The position numbers and the translations under genes were made by a program. Under the pieces are notes generated by a model, which saw nothing but the letters and a program-made list of their open reading frames with translations, searched no databases and was not told the DNA's origin. Positions 1 to 8,716 of a stretch of DNA of 64,000 bases are shown piece after piece. Source of the DNA: Paenibacillus agricola (GTDB lineage: Bacteria > Bacillota > Bacilli > Paenibacillales > NBRC-103111). The stretch lies in the NCBI RefSeq assembly GCF_011440305.1, contig NZ_JAAOIW010000008.1, positions 295,109-359,108 of the forward strand, given 5' to 3'. Position 1 is the stretch's first letter. Every line of letters starts with the position of its first letter.

Positions 1-458
1 TTTCTCCCGATCGTATCCAGCAGCTCTCGGTAGCGGGACAGTGTATCCTTTGTCAGAACAAGCTGTGAGTAGTCCGTGTGCAGCTGTTCAAGCTCATGCA
101 AGTAGGCATTCAGATTACGCTCCATCAGCCACTGATTGCCCAGCAGATCGACGACATCACTCGATTGTTGAAGCATGCTGGCCCACATATCCAAACCCTG
201 CTCATTGTAGAACAGTAATTTATCGACTGCGACTGTCTGCTTCAGCTTGTATTCCTTTTCCTTCGTATTCATACGTGGAATTAATTCGCCGATTTCTGCT
301 TCAATCGAATCCACTTCTTGCTTTAGCTTATTAGTCGTTGACTCATCGTGAACGGAAGCCAAATACTCGGCGAAGGCGCCCGTCAAATGTGCATACACAT
401 TCGTTGCGCCAACCCATAAAAGCACCAACAGTAACCCTATAATCAACCGCTTATACAT
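1..458 (-). CDS. Secreted or anchored coiled-coil protein, partial
   Basis: The reading frame opens with ATG at 458 and runs off the left edge, so only about 152 N-terminal residues are visible. Residues 4-24 form a hydrophobic stretch after MYKR and end near VYAH, which looks like a signal peptide or a single membrane anchor. The rest is hydrophilic and rich in Glu, Lys, Gln and Leu, in a pattern expected of a long coiled coil. Its start overlaps the end of the FtsX-like gene by 8 bases, so the two are almost certainly co-translated. Known FtsEX complexes drive an extracytoplasmic coiled-coil partner such as EnvC, PcsB or a CwlO-type hydrolase, and this protein is a good candidate for that role here. 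No catalytic domain can be seen because the C-terminus is outside the window. Confidence 0.75.
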   Translation of the reverse strand, partial: MYKRLIIGLLLVLLWVGATNVYAHLTGAFAEYLASVHDESTTNKLKQEVDSIEAEIGELIPRMNTKEKEYKLKQTVAVDKLLFYNEQGLDMWASMLQQSSDVVDLLGNQWLMERNLNAYLHELEQLHTDYSQLVLTKDTLSRYRELLDTIGR

Positions 459-1320
459 GGTTGATTATCCTTCGAGTAGATAAATAACTGGCAAACAAAG
501 CAAGGAAGGAGCCCGAGAGCAGCATACAGAGCATCATTCCATTAAGCGATGTTGAGATAAAATGGAAAATAAATGGGAATTGACGTTCCAACGCCACAAA
601 CATATATCCGCTCATTACATATAAAACAATTGCTGCCATTGTGCTGCCAATAAACCCGATCAGCAGTCCCTCGAACATGAATTGGCCCCTGACATGCATC
701 GGCTTCGCTCCTAGCAGCAGCTTCACGCGAATTTCCTTTAATCTCTGGTATAATGCCAATCTCACAGCTAAGAACACCGTCAGAAAAGCAATAATGACAA
801 AAAAGAGCAGCAGCATGACTCCGAATTTATTCAATTGATTGGACCAATAGACAACCTGTTTGGCAAGCTTCTGAGGGTAAATCACTTCCGTTATTCCGGG
901 TATTGGGCGCAGCATCTCTGCTATTTGTTCGACAAGATCATAATCTACTAGCTCTAATCGAACAGCATTGGGGAGATCACTGTCCTTAAAGGTCTGAAGC
1001 AAGAGCTCCCTCCCTTGGAAGAATCCACTCAAGCTTGCAAGCAGCTGTTCCCGCGTCTCGACGCTGACCGATTTCACGAAATTTTTACTCTCCATAATTT
1101 TTGCAAGTTCCTGTACATCAACTGCGGAATCCACATAAACCTTCACGCCAATTTGCGATTGCATGTAGCCCATCACACCCACAAGTCCTGAACGAAGCAC
1201 AAGCAAGCTGCCCAGCAGCAGCATAGCCATGAATACCAGCGCTGCTGCTGCAAGCGCAGCACCTATATTTCGTGCTATCCCTTCCCTTGCGTCCCGAAGA
1301 TAGTACTTAAATAAGCTCAT
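451..1320 (-). CDS. FtsX-like ABC transporter permease
   Basis: This 289-residue membrane protein has the FtsX layout. There is a short cytoplasmic N-terminus, a first membrane segment near residues 20-42, an extracytoplasmic domain of about 120 residues, and three further segments near 168-190, 215-240 and 258-280. FtsX works with the ATPase FtsE to control a cell-wall hydrolase outside the membrane rather than to move a solute. The gene overlaps the upstream FtsE-like gene by 14 bases and the downstream coiled-coil gene by 8. Whether this is the housekeeping FtsEX of division or elongation is uncertain: the FtsE partner has been placed behind a peptide/metal-type importer, and Paenibacillus genomes can carry more than one FtsX-like protein. 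The family assignment is firm and the cellular role is inferred. Confidence 0.82.
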   Translation of the reverse strand: MSLFKYYLRDAREGIARNIGAALAAAALVFMAMLLLGSLLVLRSGLVGVMGYMQSQIGVKVYVDSAVDVQELAKIMESKNFVKSVSVETREQLLASLSGFFQGRELLLQTFKDSDLPNAVRLELVDYDLVEQIAEMLRPIPGITEVIYPQKLAKQVVYWSNQLNKFGVMLLLFFVIIAFLTVFLAVRLALYQRLKEIRVKLLLGAKPMHVRGQFMFEGLLIGFIGSTMAAIVLYVMSGYMFVALERQFPFIFHFISTSLNGMMLCMLLSGSFLALFASYLSTRRIINHV

Positions 1321-1963
1321 TTGCAGTTACCCTTCCCTCAATCATCTTCCATGCTTTGGAGGGAAATTCAGCTACAAGCCGATCGGAATGGGTAACGACC
1401 AGCATTGCAAGCTGTGATTCCGCTTGGAGCTCCAGGAGCAAGCGGATAATGTCAGAAGCGGTTTCCGAATCGAGGTTACCGGTTGGCTCATCCGCCAAAA
1501 TAAGCGCAGGGCGATTCAATAAGGCCCGTACGATGGCTACACGCTGCAGCTCTCCTCCTGAGAGCTGGTCGGGAAAAGCCTCTTCCCTTCCCTGCAATCC
1601 GACTCGAAGCAGCAGGCGATTGATTTCATCCACCATATCGCTATGGGAAACACCAACAACCTCTCCTGCCAAAGCTATATTCTCAAACACAGTTTTTCGC
1701 TCAAGCAGCTCAAAGGACTGAAAGATGACGCCAATCTTTCGTCTTAGCTCATACTTCGGAATGCTTTCAATGGGCTTACCTGCAATTTCGATTTGTCCTG
1801 AGAAATCACCGATGTCTCGATAGAGCAGCTTGAGCAGCGTACTCTTGCCCGATCCCGAACGCCCTTGAAGAAAGGCGAATTCACCCGGGGCCAAATGCAT
1901 ATTCAAATCCTGAAGCACGGAACGCTCACCGTACCTTTTGTTAAGCGATTGGATGCGAATCAT
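1307..1963 (-). CDS. FtsE-like ABC ATPase
   Basis: This is a 218-residue ATP-binding subunit of the FtsE/MacB-LolD type. It shows Walker [10 protein letters not shown] at residues 34-42, signature LSGGELQRV, Walker [13 protein letters not shown] and the switch motif VVTHSD. The start at 1963 is preferred because AGGAGGA lies at 1974-1980, ten bases upstream; an in-frame ATG-like start at 1990 would place that ribosome site inside the gene. It overlaps the FtsX-like gene by 14 bases and begins 54 bases after the end of the DppF-type ATPase, so it is probably in the same transcript. It would energise the FtsX-like permease. Family identity is clear; a specific substrate or process is not shown by the sequence. 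Confidence 0.85.
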   Translation of the reverse strand: MIRIQSLNKRYGERSVLQDLNMHLAPGEFAFLQGRSGSGKSTLLKLLYRDIGDFSGQIEIAGKPIESIPKYELRRKIGVIFQSFELLERKTVFENIALAGEVVGVSHSDMVDEINRLLLRVGLQGREEAFPDQLSGGELQRVAIVRALLNRPALILADEPTGNLDSETASDIIRLLLELQAESQLAMLVVTHSDRLVAEFPSKAWKMIEGRVTANELI

Positions 1964-2017
1964 GTTCGTAAATTCCTCCTCGCTGTGCACCTATCCTGAT
2001 GATCTAATCTAATCTGA

Positions 2018-2815
2018 TTAGAGGTGATTCAGCTCCATGAGTGCTGAAATTAAGCTTTGAGTAAAAGGATGCTGCGGGTTGTCGATCACCTGCTTTGGAC
2101 TACCTGACTCCACAATGACACCCCGATCAAGCACGATTAGACGATCACAGAAATGATAGGTCAGAGCAAGGTCATGGGTAATAAAAATGGTTGACGTGTT
2201 ATGTCTCTTACGCAGTTGGTCCATGAGATCGAGTAGCTCCAGCCTAAGGGATGAATCCAACATCGAGGTCGGTTCATCGGCAATGATGAGTCTGGGATTG
2301 CATACGAATGCACGTGCCAAGCCTACTCTTTGCCGTTCACCCCCTGATAGCTCATGCGGATAACGATTCATATAACGCTCGGGTGATAGGCTCACCTCCG
2401 ATAAGGCATTGCTAACGAGCTTCCAAAGCTGCTCGTTATTGTTCTTGTATGTATTCTGAATCACCAGCGGCTCCGCCACCAGCTGGCCAATGGTCATACG
2501 CGGCGACAAAGACTCGTAGGGATCTTGAAAAATCATCTGTATCGAGCTTGTCACTGCTTTCCTGCGGGCACCCTTTAGGCGCAATATATCTTGGCCTTCG
2601 TAATAAATCGATCCACGATCCGCACTTTCCAGACCTGCAATGATCCGTCCAATTGTACTTTTTCCTGCGCCACTTACACCAACAAGACCGATAGTTTCAT
2701 TATGTGAAACCCCAAAATCTATCCCATTCAAAACCGCTACATTTTTCAACGAATGGCTTGAATCGCCATAGCTCTTACTTAAGCCACGAACATCAAGCAG
2801 CAGCTCATTTGTCAT
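2018..2815 (-). CDS. Peptide/metal-complex ABC transporter ATPase, DppF/OppF type
   Basis: This 265-residue ATPase has Walker A GVSGAGKST near residues 48-56, signature LSGGERQRV, Walker B LIIADEPTSMLD and the H-loop ITHDL. It contains the OppD/F-type insert DPYESLSPRM after the Q-loop and ends with the family's C-terminal HPFTQSLI segment. It pairs with the ATPase half of the upstream fusion protein to power import by the DppB and DppC permease domains. The start codon overlaps the stop codon of the fusion gene by 4 bases (ATGA), which implies translational coupling. The transporter class handles di- and oligopeptides, nickel and metallophores. The Fur-type box at the operon promoter favours a metal-linked substrate, but the sequence does not settle this. 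Confidence 0.9.
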   Translation of the reverse strand: MTNELLLDVRGLSKSYGDSSHSLKNVAVLNGIDFGVSHNETIGLVGVSGAGKSTIGRIIAGLESADRGSIYYEGQDILRLKGARRKAVTSSIQMIFQDPYESLSPRMTIGQLVAEPLVIQNTYKNNNEQLWKLVSNALSEVSLSPERYMNRYPHELSGGERQRVGLARAFVCNPRLIIADEPTSMLDSSLRLELLDLMDQLRKRHNTSTIFITHDLALTYHFCDRLIVLDRGVIVESGSPKQVIDNPQHPFTQSLISALMELNHL

Positions 2816-4572
2816 ATCGTTCCCCCCAACACCAGTTCAGCTTGCTGAGCACCCTGGTCAGAAGGGGTGTTGCGTTTCTTCAACCGTGGTATGGAATCGA
2901 TCAGTCGACGGGTATATACATGATTGGATTCATGAGCAATCTGGTCTGTTGCTCCCTCATCTACAATTTCCCCCTGCTTCAAGATGATAATCCGGTCAGC
3001 AAGCCTCAGCACGACCGGCAAGTCATGGGAGATGAATATCATCGACAGTCCAAGCTGCTTCTGCAGGCTTCTCAGCAAGTTAATAATCTCAACCTGAACC
3101 TTAACATCAAGACCCGTTGTTGGCTCATCGGCAATAACGAACTCGGGTTCGTTAATTAAAGCCATAGCGATAACGACTCTTTGACGCATCCCACCGCTTA
3201 ATTCATGGGGATAAGCCGAACCCCAACGGGCAGCCATGCCAACCTGTTCAAGCAATTGGTCGATCCGCCTATTTAAGCTCTCTTTGTTCATTCTACGATG
3301 GCAAAGAACTGCCTCAGCCAATTGCGTACGAATCGTTAATACAGGATTAAGTGCATTCATAGCAGCTTGTGGGATCAACGCAATCTTACTGCCCCTAGCT
3401 TTGCGCAGCTCCTCGCTCGAAAGCGATGCAAGATCGCAGCCATACAAGCGGATGCTGCCCTGTTGGATCTCTCCCGGGGGCTTCAATAATTGCATAATAG
3501 CCGCAGCAATCGTTGATTTCCCACTGCCAGACTCGCCGACAATACCAACAACCTCGCCTTTTCCAACATTAAAGCTGACCTCGCTCAATGCTGTTACCAT
3601 TCCTTGATCCTTCGGATAGACGACAGTCAGCTTATCCACCTCTATAATTGAGCTCAAGCTTTCATCCAACATGAGCTTTTCACTGCGAGCCTGCTTATTC
3701 TTGTTGGAGGCGATGCGATACATAGTCCGTAGTCGAGGGCTTACCCGTTCTTCCAGCCAGTAGCCAATAAAGGAGAAAGCCAGTACGGTGATGACGATAC
3801 CTAAGCCTGCTGGTAATACCCACCATAACCAAGCATCCGTCAGAAACGCGCCACGGGCATTGGCGTAATACAACATACTGCCCCAGCTTTTCGTTAAGGG
3901 ATCACCCAAACCAAGGAAGCTTAAACTGGATTCCATCATAATCGCCACGTTTACCGTCTGTACGAATTGCGGGATAATTAAAGGAACAACTCCGGGAAAA
4001 ATATGTTTACGCAATAAGTAAAAATCACCCGCGCCCATTGAACGAGCAGCTAATACAGGCCCCCGTGTGCGGAGAGATAAAATCTGTGAACGCGTTTCCC
4101 GTGCTACCTTAGACCACATGACCAAGGCAATTACCATGATCTGCGTCGTCCAGCTCGGTCCCAGGAATACCCCGATGACAATCATAAGCGGCAAGAAAGG
4201 CAATGTCATACTGATATCGATAATTCTCATAAATATGGCGTCGATTCTCCCACCCCAATAACCGGCCACAAGTCCAATTATTGTACCAATGACCAATACG
4301 GCTAGAGCACCTAGCAGTCCGACAGACAATGACACCCGTGCCCCAACAACGAGCTCCGCCAAGATGTCCTGCCCCATATCATTCGTACCCAGCCAATGGC
4401 TGTTTGCCGGAGCAGATAGCGGTGTACCTGATCTCTCCTTAGCATCGTACTTCACCAGAAACGGACCTATTAAAGCCAACAGCAGCATAAAGAGCAGCAT
4501 GCTAAAACCTAACAAGCCCATCTTTCCAGACATACCTGTTAAACCTAGTTTATTATATAATCTACCACTCAT
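2812..4572 (-). CDS. Fused permease-ATPase of peptide/metal-complex ABC importer (DppC-DppD)
   Basis: This 586-residue protein joins two subunits that are usually separate. Residues 1-290 are a DppC-type permease with about six membrane segments and the conserved cytoplasmic loop containing AARSMGAGDF. Residues 310-586 are a DppD-type ATPase with Walker A GESGSGKST, signature LSGGMRQRV, Walker B FVIADEPTTGLDV and ISHDL. The linker near residues 285-310 is charged and short. No stop or frameshift separates the halves, so the fusion looks genuine; similar permease/ATPase fusions are known in this transporter family. The gene overlaps its neighbours by 4 bases on both sides (ATGA), consistent with a tightly coupled operon. 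It supplies one permease and one ATPase of the importer, alongside the separate DppB and DppF. Confidence 0.9.
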   Translation of the reverse strand: MSGRLYNKLGLTGMSGKMGLLGFSMLLFMLLLALIGPFLVKYDAKERSGTPLSAPANSHWLGTNDMGQDILAELVVGARVSLSVGLLGALAVLVIGTIIGLVAGYWGGRIDAIFMRIIDISMTLPFLPLMIVIGVFLGPSWTTQIMVIALVMWSKVARETRSQILSLRTRGPVLAARSMGAGDFYLLRKHIFPGVVPLIIPQFVQTVNVAIMMESSLSFLGLGDPLTKSWGSMLYYANARGAFLTDAWLWWVLPAGLGIVITVLAFSFIGYWLEERVSPRLRTMYRIASNKNKQARSEKLMLDESLSSIIEVDKLTVVYPKDQGMVTALSEVSFNVGKGEVVGIVGESGSGKSTIAAAIMQLLKPPGEIQQGSIRLYGCDLASLSSEELRKARGSKIALIPQAAMNALNPVLTIRTQLAEAVLCHRRMNKESLNRRIDQLLEQVGMAARWGSAYPHELSGGMRQRVVIAMALINEPEFVIADEPTTGLDVKVQVEIINLLRSLQKQLGLSMIFISHDLPVVLRLADRIIILKQGEIVDEGATDQIAHESNHVYTRRLIDSIPRLKKRNTPSDQGAQQAELVLGGTI

Positions 4573-5600
4573 ACGGATCCCTCCACTGGTTTACGAATAC
4601 GAGCACGAGGGTCAACGAGTGGATAGGTTAAATCAGCCAATAGATTAGCTAGTATTACACCGATGGTAATCATTAAGAAGACTCCCTGCATTAACGCATA
4701 ATCGCGCGCGATCACACTCTCAAACAATAAGCTCCCGATACCCGGATAGGAGAATACCGTTTCTACAACAACAGCTCCGCTGACTAATATCCCCAGACTC
4801 ATCGTGACATGGGTATACACAGGCAGCAACGCATTGCGCAAAGCATGCTTGTATATGATGCCGCTCTTTCGTACACCCTTGGCTTCCGCCATCATCATAT
4901 AATCCTGTCCCAATGTATCGAGCATCGAGGAGCGAGTCAGCAGGAAGTTGGTGCCAGCCGAAGCAATGGTAATCGTAGCAACCGGAAGTATCAAATGACG
5001 TATAACATCCATCACATACGACCAATTATCCGTCTTAAACATAGGAGCAGCCCCGAAGGTCGGAAGCCATCCAAGCGTAACTCCGAATACGGCAATGAGG
5101 ATCATCCCGACCCAGAATGCGGGCATCGACTCGAGGGTTAAAATAGCAGCCAACAAACCGACATCTCTTTTCTTCCCTCTGTTCCATGCCGCATAGGCAC
5201 CAAGGATGATCCCTATCAACGGACTTAAGACCAATGCAGGTAGAACAACAATCAAGGTCCAAGGCATGCGTTCTCCTAGCACACTTGTGACTGGCTTGCC
5301 GAACTTAGTGGAGATGCCCAGATCAAACTGAACAGCTCCACCCATGAACCTGCCATATTGCTCGAGTACTGTGCCATCCAAACCGAGCTCCTTCTCAATC
5401 CGCTGACGTTTCTCAGGAGTGAGCTCGTTCGCTGTCTCAGAACCGATAACGAATGACAAAGGGTCACCTGGTGCAAGACGAGGTAAAGAGAAATTAATAG
5501 TAAGGGCTACAATAATAACAAATGCATACTGCACAAACTTACGACCAAGCCTCAGGAGGAAGACCCTTCTTCCTGAGGTTTGTAATTGTTTTTCATTCAT
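4569..5600 (-). CDS. Peptide/metal-complex ABC transporter permease, DppB type
   Basis: This 343-residue membrane protein belongs to the binding-protein-dependent transport family. A first membrane segment lies near residues 20-40, followed by the DppB-type extracytoplasmic region that includes LAPGDP and the stretch up to about residue 105, and then five further segments. The cytoplasmic loop with AEAKGVRKS is the EAA-type contact for the ATPase. It forms the membrane channel with the permease half of the downstream fusion protein. Its end overlaps that gene by 4 bases. It begins 33 bases after the binding-protein gene, preserving the order binding protein, permease, permease, ATPases found in Dpp, Opp, Nik and Cnt systems. 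Confidence 0.9.
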   Translation of the reverse strand: MNEKQLQTSGRRVFLLRLGRKFVQYAFVIIVALTINFSLPRLAPGDPLSFVIGSETANELTPEKRQRIEKELGLDGTVLEQYGRFMGGAVQFDLGISTKFGKPVTSVLGERMPWTLIVVLPALVLSPLIGIILGAYAAWNRGKKRDVGLLAAILTLESMPAFWVGMILIAVFGVTLGWLPTFGAAPMFKTDNWSYVMDVIRHLILPVATITIASAGTNFLLTRSSMLDTLGQDYMMMAEAKGVRKSGIIYKHALRNALLPVYTHVTMSLGILVSGAVVVETVFSYPGIGSLLFESVIARDYALMQGVFLMITIGVILANLLADLTYPLVDPRARIRKPVEGSV

Positions 5601-5633
5601 AGAAGAGTCCCTTCTCCCTTTCTTGCAAGCCTT

Positions 5634-7280
5634 CTATTTTGTACCTGTAGCTATCTTTCTTCCCGCTTCATTTAATAACGAATATTTATGGAAGATACCA
5701 AAGCCAGGGGATTGAATCCATGAATCGAATCTATCCGAGCGATACGCCCAGTTTTGCTCTGGATAGAATAGCACTAGACTTGTTGGTTGACGGTTAAACA
5801 GCTTTTGCATATCGAACGATATCAGCTTACGGCCTTCAATCGTCGGCTCAGCTTTCCACTTCTCGAATAGAGTATCCCATTCTGGATAAGCAAGACCCTT
5901 CTTCCACAAATAATCAGCGCGATGGGACATAATGAATTGATCGGGATCAGCTACACCATGTGCTCCAATATTGCCGATAGTAAGATCGAAATTTCGTTCC
6001 GAAGATATCCCCGCAAGAGTTCCTGCATCCATAACCTCCACCTTGAGGTTAACGCCAACTTTCAAGAATTGCTCCTTCAACAGCTCAGCGGTACGGATAA
6101 AGGTAGGCTCAGCGGAAGAAACAGCCAGCCTTATATCAAGCTTCTTACCGTCCTCTGATTCACGAATACCATCACCATCACGATCAATAAGCTTCAGACT
6201 GTCCAGAATGCTCTGAGATTGCTTGGCATCATACGGCGTGCTCAGATCGGGATTGGTCCAAGGTGAATCTGGATGTGGATATCCTTTGAAAGCAGGACGC
6301 GCATGTTTCAGTAATACAATATCAGTAATCGCCTGACGATCAATCGCTAACGAGAGTGCATTACGGAACTCATGGATATTGAGCGGGAATCTCTGATAAT
6401 TGGTCCTGAGCTCAGCGATCGTAAGCTCTGGTGTTGTCGTTACCTTAATATTAGCCGCACCTTTGAAGGTATCTAGCAATTCCGGCGGTACGCTCTTCGC
6501 CGCAGCATCGATCTCTCCGGATCGAAGCGAATTGAACATCGCAGTCTGATCCTTGATAATTGGCATATACAACGTTTTAACAGCCGGTTTGCCCATGAAG
6601 AAATCCTGATTGGCTTCAAGCTTATAATATTGATCAGGCACATATTCAACCAGTTTGTAAGGTCCTGTTCCAACGGCCAGTTCTGTGTATTTACGCGGAT
6701 TTTCTACTTTGCTCCAAATATGCTTTGCAAGGATCGGCAAGTCTGCGAGGGTTACTGTCTTCAAAGACGGGCAGGCATATGCACAAGTAAACTTAACCGT
6801 GGATTCATCAAGCAATGTTATTGTACTGATCTGTGGCACATCACTAACATGGTGCGAGTGTCTATTCTGCGGACCATCGCGGTAATACTCATAAGTAAAT
6901 TTCACATCTTCTGCTGTGAATGGTGTTCCATCGTGCCATTTGACACCGCTGCGCACCTTGACTACCCAATTAAGGCTGTCTACTTGCTCTGCGGATTCAG
7001 CTAGCCATGGCTGTGGCTCAGCAACATAGGGTGAAGGGCCAAACAATTTATCAAATACCAGCTCCGTCATGAAATCAACACTAGTGTTATAAATATTGAG
7101 CGGTCCAGCGTCAGTAGGGACGGCGATTTTCAGTTGTTCGATTTGTTGAACGGCTGCTGCCGGAGTATTCGTTGCTGTATTCGCAGCTGTATTCTCTGTT
7201 TTATTCGTGCAGGCTGTAAGCATTAATGTCGCAATTAACACACAACTTATGTAAAACCTCTTACTTCTAACAAACAACAT
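5634..7280 (-). CDS. Solute-binding lipoprotein, family 5 (peptide/nickel/metallophore type)
   Basis: This is a 548-residue extracytoplasmic binding protein. The start at 7280 is preferred because GGGGGA lies 7-8 bases upstream; a TTG 36 bases earlier has no site. A basic N-terminus and a hydrophobic core lead to the lipobox LTAC, so it should be lipid-anchored at the outer face of the membrane. The SBP_bac_5 fold is seen in WHDGTPFTAEDVKFTYEY, GTGPYKLVEY and the segment around LSLAIDRQAI. A CxxxC pair (CAYAC) sits in the first lobe. It would deliver substrate to the DppB/DppCD/DppF importer. The family covers peptides, nickel-histidine and opine metallophores; the Fur-type promoter box supports a metal complex, but this is inference. 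Confidence 0.9.
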   Translation of the reverse strand: MLFVRSKRFYISCVLIATLMLTACTNKTENTAANTATNTPAAAVQQIEQLKIAVPTDAGPLNIYNTSVDFMTELVFDKLFGPSPYVAEPQPWLAESAEQVDSLNWVVKVRSGVKWHDGTPFTAEDVKFTYEYYRDGPQNRHSHHVSDVPQISTITLLDESTVKFTCAYACPSLKTVTLADLPILAKHIWSKVENPRKYTELAVGTGPYKLVEYVPDQYYKLEANQDFFMGKPAVKTLYMPIIKDQTAMFNSLRSGEIDAAAKSVPPELLDTFKGAANIKVTTTPELTIAELRTNYQRFPLNIHEFRNALSLAIDRQAITDIVLLKHARPAFKGYPHPDSPWTNPDLSTPYDAKQSQSILDSLKLIDRDGDGIRESEDGKKLDIRLAVSSAEPTFIRTAELLKEQFLKVGVNLKVEVMDAGTLAGISSERNFDLTIGNIGAHGVADPDQFIMSHRADYLWKKGLAYPEWDTLFEKWKAEPTIEGRKLISFDMQKLFNRQPTSLVLFYPEQNWAYRSDRFDSWIQSPGFGIFHKYSLLNEAGRKIATGTK

Positions 7281-7453
7281 GCTTGCATCCCCCAACAGTT
7301 TATATTTGCTTACCAAAAACTACTTTCATACCAATATGTAGAATCTCTTTGTGTGGTGCAGTGCACGTTCACACAGTATGGGACTAAGCTCGGCTAACTG
7401 TACGATTCCCTCCTTGCTCTCCGAGATAAATGATCGTCATTACGCTAAAGATA

Positions 7454-7482
7454 AATATAATACAAGTGATAACGATTATCAA
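7454..7482 (-). promoter_or_regulatory. Sigma-A-type promoter of the binding-protein operon
   Basis: Read on the minus strand, TTGATA (7482-7477) and TATATT (7459-7454) are separated by exactly 17 bases. Transcription would start near 7447, giving an untranslated leader of about 165 bases before the ATG at 7280. The -35 box and part of the spacer lie inside the Fur-type palindrome at 7468-7486. No other good promoter was seen before the downstream genes, which are overlapped or closely spaced. Confidence 0.6.
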
Positions 7483-7486
7483 TATC
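7468..7486. promoter_or_regulatory. Fur-type operator (19-bp box)
   Basis: The sequence GATAACGATTATCAATATC matches the classical 19-bp Fur consensus at 16 positions. It covers the -35 box and spacer of the minus-strand promoter upstream of the binding-protein gene, which is where a repressor would block RNA polymerase. Zur and Nur boxes have related but different consensus sequences; the match here is closest to Fur. Confidence 0.6.
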
Positions 7487-7776
7487 ATCGAATGACTTCC
7501 GCATTGAAATACTGAGTCTGGGCTAGTAAAAATCCATCCTTATTAAATTTTTGAATACATCTATTTATTTATTTGATACCACACGTTTTTAACTACAAAA
7601 AAGCCGCCCAGTGCCTTTCACTATGTTGGAAAGATAGCACCCCTGCGGTCGGATATGCCAGCCTAGCGGGACACATCCACAATCCACCGCAGCCTGATGA
7701 TCCGGACATTTGGGGAGAACGTTTGCCTAACTCTTCAATGTCTTTGGACCTTGACTAATTGACCTTAAGTAGCACG

Positions 7777-7848
7777 ATGGGTCTCAAGTATTTCGCCGCG
7801 TCCGTAGACAAGCAACATCGGTTTCGCATCAGCAGCGACGCTGTGTAA
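7777..7848 (+). pseudogene. 3' tail of a large serine recombinase (remnant)
   Basis: The plus-strand frame ending in TAA at 7846-7848 encodes a tail with FAASVDKQ, FRIS and DAV. It closely resembles the last residues of the recombinase pseudogene at 17105-17503, which has FAAFVDKQ, FRLS and DAV. Nothing upstream of 7777 continues the match, so only the C-terminal end is left. It marks the left boundary of the AT-rich cluster and is the first part of the repeat copy at 7783-7975. Confidence 0.55.
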
Positions 7849-7975
7849 CGCAAAAAGGAGCCTGCCACCGTATTCAGTGGCAAAGCTCCTTTTCGTTGTT
7901 GTGGATTTGCAGTATGGATACGATCCGCTGTGTGGCAAATCCACAATTCGTCGCCGTTTGATGTCACCTTTTACA
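7783..7975 (+). repeat. Dispersed repeat, copy A
   Basis: This segment aligns over most of its length with 17440-17625 (copy C), and its second half with 15386-15464 (copy B). It includes the recombinase-tail codons, a strong hairpin at 7853-7893, and a perfect 10-bp inverted repeat GTGGATTTGC (7901-7910) / GCAAATCCAC (7935-7944). All copies have the same orientation. The family is probably a decayed mobile element end or a small non-autonomous repeat. Confidence 0.65.
7853..7893. terminator. Strong hairpin, likely bidirectional terminator
   Basis: The arms AAAAGGAGC and GCTCCTTTT pair perfectly, with an inner stem GCCAC/GTGGC. A T-run follows on both strands. It lies 92 bases downstream of the last gene of the minus-strand amino-acid-importer operon and is the natural stop for it. 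The hairpin belongs to repeat copy A and recurs at 17507-17549. Confidence 0.7.
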
Positions 7976-7984
7976 ATGTGGCCA

Positions 7985-8704
7985 TTACCCCTTGGAAACA
8001 GCGCTAAGTTTTTTATGATTTGAGAAATATTTTTCTAAATATGCGAATAATTGTTCAAATGCTAATATCAAAACCCAATAGACAATGGCAATGAGCACAT
8101 ACATCTCCAAGTAACGGTAAGTAGAACCAGCCTCCATCTTTGCAACTGCCATAATATCAATTACTTTTATCGTAAAAGCAAGTGACGTTTGCTTAAATAA
8201 AGCAATAAACAAGTTTGCAAAATTCGGAATGGCACTTACTAATGCTTGAGGAATAAAAATACGAATCATCGCTTGTGGTAATGTCATTCCAACCGATAAA
8301 GCAGCTTCCATTTGATTATAGTCCACTGCACGAAGGGCAGCATACCAAACCTCTGCCTGATAGGCTGCTGTATACAGTGAAAAAATGAGAAGTGCAATAA
8401 ATGTCTTGTTAAACTCGACAGGAAAGAATGTAACGGCAAAAGCCTCATTTAAATGCACAAATACCTCTGGTAATCCAAAATAAACAAGGTACATTTGAAC
8501 AAGTAAGGGGACCCCACGGAAAATGGAAATGTACGCTGTTGCTATTTGTGAACATACAGGTATTTGATAAGAACGAACTATAGATAGTAAAAAGCCAAGA
8601 ATAAATCCAATGGCTGCCGATACCAAAACCAACAGCAACGTTCTTGGTATGGCATCAATAATTAAAGGCAGCTTGCTCAACATATAATCCCAATCTAGTA
8701 ACAT
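7985..8704 (-). CDS. Polar amino-acid ABC transporter permease (HisM/GlnP type)
   Basis: This 239-residue membrane protein has about five membrane segments and the family's cytoplasmic loop AALSVGMTLPQAMIRIFIPQAL, where the ATPase docks. It is the last gene of the eight-gene operon and follows a second, homologous permease by 12 bases; such pairs form a heterodimeric channel. The ribosome site AGGGGTG precedes the ATG at good spacing. The closest functional relatives by context are the importers of the yxe and ytm operons of Bacillus subtilis, which take up sulfur-containing amino-acid derivatives. Substrate specificity cannot be read from the sequence. Confidence 0.88.
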   Translation of the reverse strand: MLLDWDYMLSKLPLIIDAIPRTLLLVLVSAAIGFILGFLLSIVRSYQIPVCSQIATAYISIFRGVPLLVQMYLVYFGLPEVFVHLNEAFAVTFFPVEFNKTFIALLIFSLYTAAYQAEVWYAALRAVDYNQMEAALSVGMTLPQAMIRIFIPQALVSAIPNFANLFIALFKQTSLAFTIKVIDIMAVAKMEAGSTYRYLEMYVLIAIVYWVLILAFEQLFAYLEKYFSNHKKLSAVSKG

Positions 8705-8716
8705 GTTAAATCACCC

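Larger units (their letters stand above)
7317..7776. other. Intergenic leader and promoter region, no intact gene
   Basis: This stretch holds the long leader, promoter and Fur-type box of the minus-strand ABC operon (7280-7486). Beyond it, from 7487 to 7776, no convincing gene is seen; a short plus-strand open frame at 7573-7758 has no good ribosome site and no recognisable features. The right part leads into the recombinase-tail repeat that starts near 7777. Confidence 0.5.

Noticed and set aside
41..334. Plus-strand frame at the left edge
   Set aside because: Lies opposite the coiled-coil gene whose minus-strand frame has a start overlapping the FtsX-like gene and a convincing signal peptide.
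4569..4572. Possible sequencing error joining DppC and DppD
   Set aside because: The junction of the fusion (near 3660-3720) is in frame, with intact motifs on both sides and family precedents; kept as a true fusion.
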